Of a stretch of DNA of 64,000 nt, positions 60,733-64,000 are shown one piece after another. A program made the translations under genes and the position numbers. The notes beneath the pieces were generated by a model. It saw only the letters and a list, made by a program, of their open reading frames with translations. It was not told the DNA's origin and did not search any database. The stretch is from contig CM059193.1 of the NCBI GenBank assembly GCA_030323885.1, forward strand, positions 56,138,749 through 56,202,748, given 5' to 3'. This DNA comes from Branchipolynoe longqiensis (Eukaryota; Annelida; Polychaeta; Phyllodocida; Polynoidae). How positions within the stretch are numbered: the stretch's first letter is position 1; every line of letters begins with the position of its first letter.

Positions 60733-60803
60733 AGACAGGATTTGAACGATCGCTTCTTGTCATTTCAGGGCTAATGTGGTGACCATTTGTCTATCTAGGC
60801 TGC
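60733..60803 (-). mobile_element. SINE-D fragment
   Basis: Minus sense: 'ggcagcctagatagacaaat', 'ggtcaccacattagccctga', box B 'cgttcaaatcc'. Confidence 0.45.
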
Positions 60804-60962
60804 CACCGGACGTGGTGGCAGAAGCGGTATGAGTGTATGTTTCCGTGCAGAAGGTTGTATGTTTGAATCCATCGAGTCAAACCAATGACCTGCAAATTGA
60901 TGCGTGTTGCTATCTAGCCTGGCACTTGGCGTGAATAGGATTGAGTATGGACTGGTTAGCAA
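60803..60962 (+). mobile_element. SINE-A, head A2, 3' truncated
   Basis: 'accggacgtggtggcagaag', box-B-like 'gtttgaatcc', 'cgagtcaaaccaatgacctg' and 'gtatggactggttagca'. Confidence 0.75.
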
Positions 60963-61554
60963 GTCTTTTAATGCTTACAATAGACTACATCACCACTCAG
61001 ACTAGTGTTAGAGCCATAGCCAGAGTCAGTTTGACTTATTTTTATTAATGTTTTTATTTATATCCTATGGTTAATGACAAATGTAGAACTAGAAAATTAG
61101 TATGGTTAATCAGATATTGGTTATATATTTCTCTGAAACAAGTGTATGTTGACACATCCGGCATTTTAATATTTGGAACAAGAATTAATCATGTTGATGT
61201 GGAATTGTATGTTTCTTAGCTCAAAATGTTTAACTATGGCTAGTTTTGTCTTAGCTATATTCATCAGATCATTATATTTCATGTGTGCATACATGTTTAT
61301 GCCAAATTGTAATGTATTTCTATTCATTTTGAATAAAATCGAAGTTTTTCCCTATGCGCATCAACACACTCAATGGCCATTCTCATTTGCTTTGCTGCTA
61401 ATGCCGTTTTCAGCGCATGCGCAGTCGGAGCCGTGATCTCGTCTATTAGATACATACAGACAATGCACTGACACATGTATACATACAGAGGGTAGGTTTA
61501 AAAAAAAAAATACAATGCATAGCTTGTACAGCATCAGGGTCACGGCAACCAGTG
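60963..61554. other. No gene recognised
   Basis: AT-rich. The 87-codon frame at 61,173-61,436 is hydrophobic but has no splice or family support. Confidence 0.4.
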
Positions 61555-61735
61555 TCATGGGGGTGATGAAAATGGGAAATATTCTGCCTAGAGCCGGAAT
61601 CGAACCCATATCTCTTTGCATTCCGGGCCAGTGTGCTAACCATTACACCACCTAGGCTCCCTGATATCACCACACAACCCAAACCTACCTGTGTATGTGG
61701 TTACTTGCCTGAGAGGTCAGTGCAGTCTACTACAT
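61555..61735 (-). mobile_element. SINE-D, near full length
   Basis: Minus sense: 'gtagactgcactgacctctc', 'cacaggtaggtttgggttgt', 'ggagcctaggtggtgtaatg', box B 'gggttcgattccg' and 'attttcatcaccccc'. Confidence 0.8.
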
Positions 61736-62056
61736 ATAGTGGTTTTTATTGTCTTGTGCTTACTTATTCATGTGACTCTATTCCCATTGTTGCATTTGTG
61801 CATTGATCTTCTTTTTTTCCCCTGACTGACACAATTCATATGGAATGGCCAAATTAGTCAGGTATGGCAGGTTGTGGTTTTAAACTTCTAAGTTTATACT
61901 TGTCGCGCACCTAGTCGGGCAGTCAACATTACACGGATGGAATGCGAAGCTGGGGAACGAGGAGAACCAATCCTAGAGGATTTCCACCAGAAATCAGCTC
62001 TCTGGCTACAATGGCAGGTACTCATCTTCTCAGTAACAGCTCACTGTGCTGTGGAA
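61736..62056. other. No gene recognised; SINE-A scrap at about 61,885-61,945
   Basis: 'agtttatacttgtcgcgcac' and 'agtcgggcagtcaacattac' look like a worn SINE-A body. Confidence 0.4.
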
Positions 62057-62383
62057 CTGGGCACGGTGGCCGAATCGGTAGACCGCGGGGCCTCACTTGC
62101 GGGAGATTATGAGTTTTGGTTCCCGGTCGAGTCTAACCAATGACTTATAAAAATTTATGCTTGTCGCTTCCTGGCCTGGGACTCGGAATTAATAGGATAG
62201 TACATGGAGACTGGTTAGCTCAGTGTCTGGATAATGTGACTGGGTGGGATATCAGGTCATGGTGCCAGCGACCTGATTTTCTAGTGAGGCAGCAAGTTGT
62301 CATTAGTGCGTACAGTCACAAGTCAGTACCCATCCTGATAAGACCTTAGCTGTTGCCAGGATGTAAAACTCCATCAACCAACA
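62057..62383 (+). mobile_element. SINE-A (head A2, tail T2)
   Basis: 'gggcacggtggccgaatcgg', 'ggttcccggtcgag', body with 'gggatatcaggtcatggtgc', and tail 'ccaggatgtaaaactccatc'. 'cactataaagtcgcc' is altered to 'gcaagttgtcatt'. Confidence 0.85.
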
Positions 62384-62387
62384 TATC

Positions 62388-62521
62388 GGAATCTGACCTA
62401 CATATTAATGTACTTATTAAACATGTGTTGCCACATAGAAGGGAATACTGAACCGGTTACTGCAGAAACCTATGGTGTCAGAGTTTTGGCGTGCTTGCCA
62501 AAATTAATTTGACATGTTTAC
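62388..62521 (-). mobile_element. TTAA-target MITE fragment
   Basis: 'acttattaaacatgtgttgc', 'cagaaacctatggtgtcaga', 'gcgtgcttgccaaaattaat', minus sense. Confidence 0.75.
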
Positions 62522-62863
62522 CAACAACCAAGCAAACCCCAGTGAGTATGGTATGATTTTCACCACAATGCGGGAAGTATCTCATGGCATTGTTAGTGAA
62601 TCGAAGGGGCGAACCGGAAGTCACAGTTAATCCAGTACTCTCCAAGCACTGTCCCAGCTCCATCCCACTGATCCCAGTCAGTACAGACCATCCCCTGAGA
62701 GCGTTCCACTGCCCTTGTTGTAACTGTATTATTGCCCACCTTGCCATCGATTTCCGGTTCCCCTTTCTCTCCCCCCCCCCCCCCCCCACACACACCCTCT
62801 GCGATCATTTTAATCCCTGTGTATAGGTAATAGTTGCCACACCATAGTGGTGTCTATTATATG
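62522..62863. other. No gene recognised; poly-C at 62,770-62,787
   Basis: No splice-bounded open frame or repeat match. Confidence 0.4.
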
Positions 62864-62864
62864 G

Positions 62865-63040
62865 CAGGGATGAAAGATCTCCGCGATTTCGCGGATTTCC
62901 GGGATTTTTCCTGTAGCTATAAGTGTACACTATTATTACTAATATGTTGTCCAAACACCGTAGAACTATAAGTGTAGGCCTATTCTAATTTCTGGTGCAG
63001 ATGCCACAACACTATCAGCGTATACTATTAATGATTATAT
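62865..63040. mobile_element. hAT-like MITE, left part only
   Basis: 'cagggatgaaagatctccgc', 'gatttcgcggatttccggga', then 'ctataagtgtacactatt' and 'cactatcagcgtatactatt' units. Cut by the next SINE-A. Confidence 0.7.
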
Positions 63041-63046
63041 GGCAAC

Positions 63047-63389
63047 CAGTCGGGATGGTTGAATGAGTTGGGGCATCCGTCTCCCATTTTGGTAGATCAT
63101 GGAATTTGACCTATGGCCAAGTCAAACCAGTGACGTAATAATTTGTACTTGTCACTTCCTAGCCAGGCGCTTGGCATTATTAGGATAGTGCAAGTACTGA
63201 TTTGCTCAGTAGTGTCAGGATAATGTTACTGAGTGGGATATCAAGTCATGTGCTGGTGGTCTGGTCTCCCAGTGGGGCAGCGCTATAAAGTCGCCATGAT
63301 TGTGCACTGTCACAAGTAAGTACCCATCCTGATATGACCTTTGATATTGCCAGGACGTAAAACTCCCACAACCAACCAATACTATAGTA
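63047..63389 (+). mobile_element. SINE-A (head A1, tail T2)
   Basis: 'agtcgggatggttgaatgag', body with 'gggatatcaagtcatgtgct' and 'cgctataaagtcgccatgat', tail 'gccaggacgtaaaactccca'. Full length. Confidence 0.85.
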
Positions 63390-63577
63390 TATGGCAGTTG
63401 CTCTGCTGCGCCACCTGGGGAGTGGTATGTGGATGACTTCCAATCGTGGATGGGACATCTTGATCCCATCGCCTTCCTGTAGTGGATCTGCCCTCCCCAG
63501 TGAACAGATCGCCACCTTTTACTGCGGATCTGCGCCTATATTTGGTTAAATTAATATTGCACGCCCAGTGTCCCCCT

Positions 63578-63912
63578 ACCGGGCGCGGTGGCCGAATTGA
63601 TAGAGCGCTGCCCTCGTGTGAGGCAGATCAGGAGTTTGGTTCCCAGTCGAGTCAAATCAATGACTTATAAAAATTGATGCTTGTCGCTTCCTAGCCTGGC
63701 GCTCGGCATTAATAGGATAGGGCAAGGACTGGTTAGCTCAGCATCAGGATAATGTGACTGAGTGGGATATCAAGTCATGGTTCCTGTGGTCTGATTTCCC
63801 AGTTGGACAGCACTGTAAAGTCACCATGAGTGCACACTGTCACAAGTCGGTATCTGTCCTGATGTTACCTTAGATGTTGTCAGGCCGTAACACTCCACCA
63901 ATCAACCAACCT
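63578..63912 (+). mobile_element. SINE-A (head A2, tail T2)
   Basis: 'accgggcgcggtggccgaat', 'tggttcccagtcgagtcaaa', full body, tail 'gtcaggccgtaacactccac' then 'caaccaacc'. Best-preserved A2 head. Confidence 0.9.
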
Positions 63913-64000
63913 CGTGTCCCTGGGTGGAGGCTCTCAGTACTATTACTAGGTACCGGCAGCGAAATAAAAAAAATTGCATATGGTGCAATATTTTTATTCC

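Noticed and set aside
1..64000. Telomere or centromere interpretation of the repeat density
   Set aside because: No TTAGGG array and no long homogeneous satellite; the density reflects dispersed elements.

Overview
The window is eukaryotic and almost entirely repetitive non-coding DNA. It holds spliced-type exons, five SINE or SINE-like families with pol III-style heads, at least ten families of terminal-inverted-repeat (TIR) elements, satellites, and one structurally complete tyrosine-recombinase retrotransposon. SINE-B below (head 'gggacgtagctcaggtgg', inner phrase 'actggttcatcaaaggc', end 'gtcgttaaataaaa') is, from memory, typical of molluscan and related lophotrochozoan genomes. A mollusc, or a close relative, is therefore my best guess for the source; nothing here fixes the species.

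Layout. 1-6.9 kb: SINE copies, a TIR element with an internal 200-bp duplication (2.4-2.9 kb), a 0.9-kb polypyrimidine tract (3.8-4.7 kb), TTAA-target MITEs, and one well-formed 63-bp internal exon (6,535-6,597). 7-15 kb: SINEs, a pogo-like end, and TAA-target hairpin MITEs ('H-elements', 10.65-11.55 and 13.8-14.7 kb). 15-19 kb: hAT-like MITEs and a 1.84-kb foldback element built on the word GTTCAAAACACTAC. 20-27 kb: SINEs, more H-elements, a GC-rich TIR element with a CAG duplication, a 66-bp satellite, and a 22-bp satellite that runs into a 498-base assembly gap. 27-33 kb: nested SINEs and MITEs, a LINE remnant, and a 2.08-kb H-element carrying a two-exon MADF-domain gene. 33-51 kb: mostly decayed SINE/MITE mosaic, a CpG-rich block with a possible first exon (38.37 kb), (CA)n and (CATA)n arrays. 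51.37-56.82 kb: an intact DIRS-type retrotransposon. 57-64 kb: further H-element, SINE-A/B/D, TTAA and hAT-like copies.

How the parts relate. The DIRS element encodes a Gag-like basic protein, RT-RNase H-methyltransferase and a tyrosine recombinase, and is flanked by inverted termini with an internal complementary region. It is the only locus in the window with a full set of mobility proteins. SINE-A is the commonest repeat (about 35 pieces); it comes with two tRNA-like heads and two 3' tails and depends on a LINE that is not visible here apart from one 3' remnant. The TAA/TTA-target H-elements are probably PIF/Harbinger-related: one copy keeps a MADF (Myb/SANT-like) gene, the usual accessory protein of that superfamily, but no transposase is present. 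Nested insertions with clear target duplications give a relative chronology.

Most long open frames in this window are low-complexity translations of simple repeats and are not annotated as genes.
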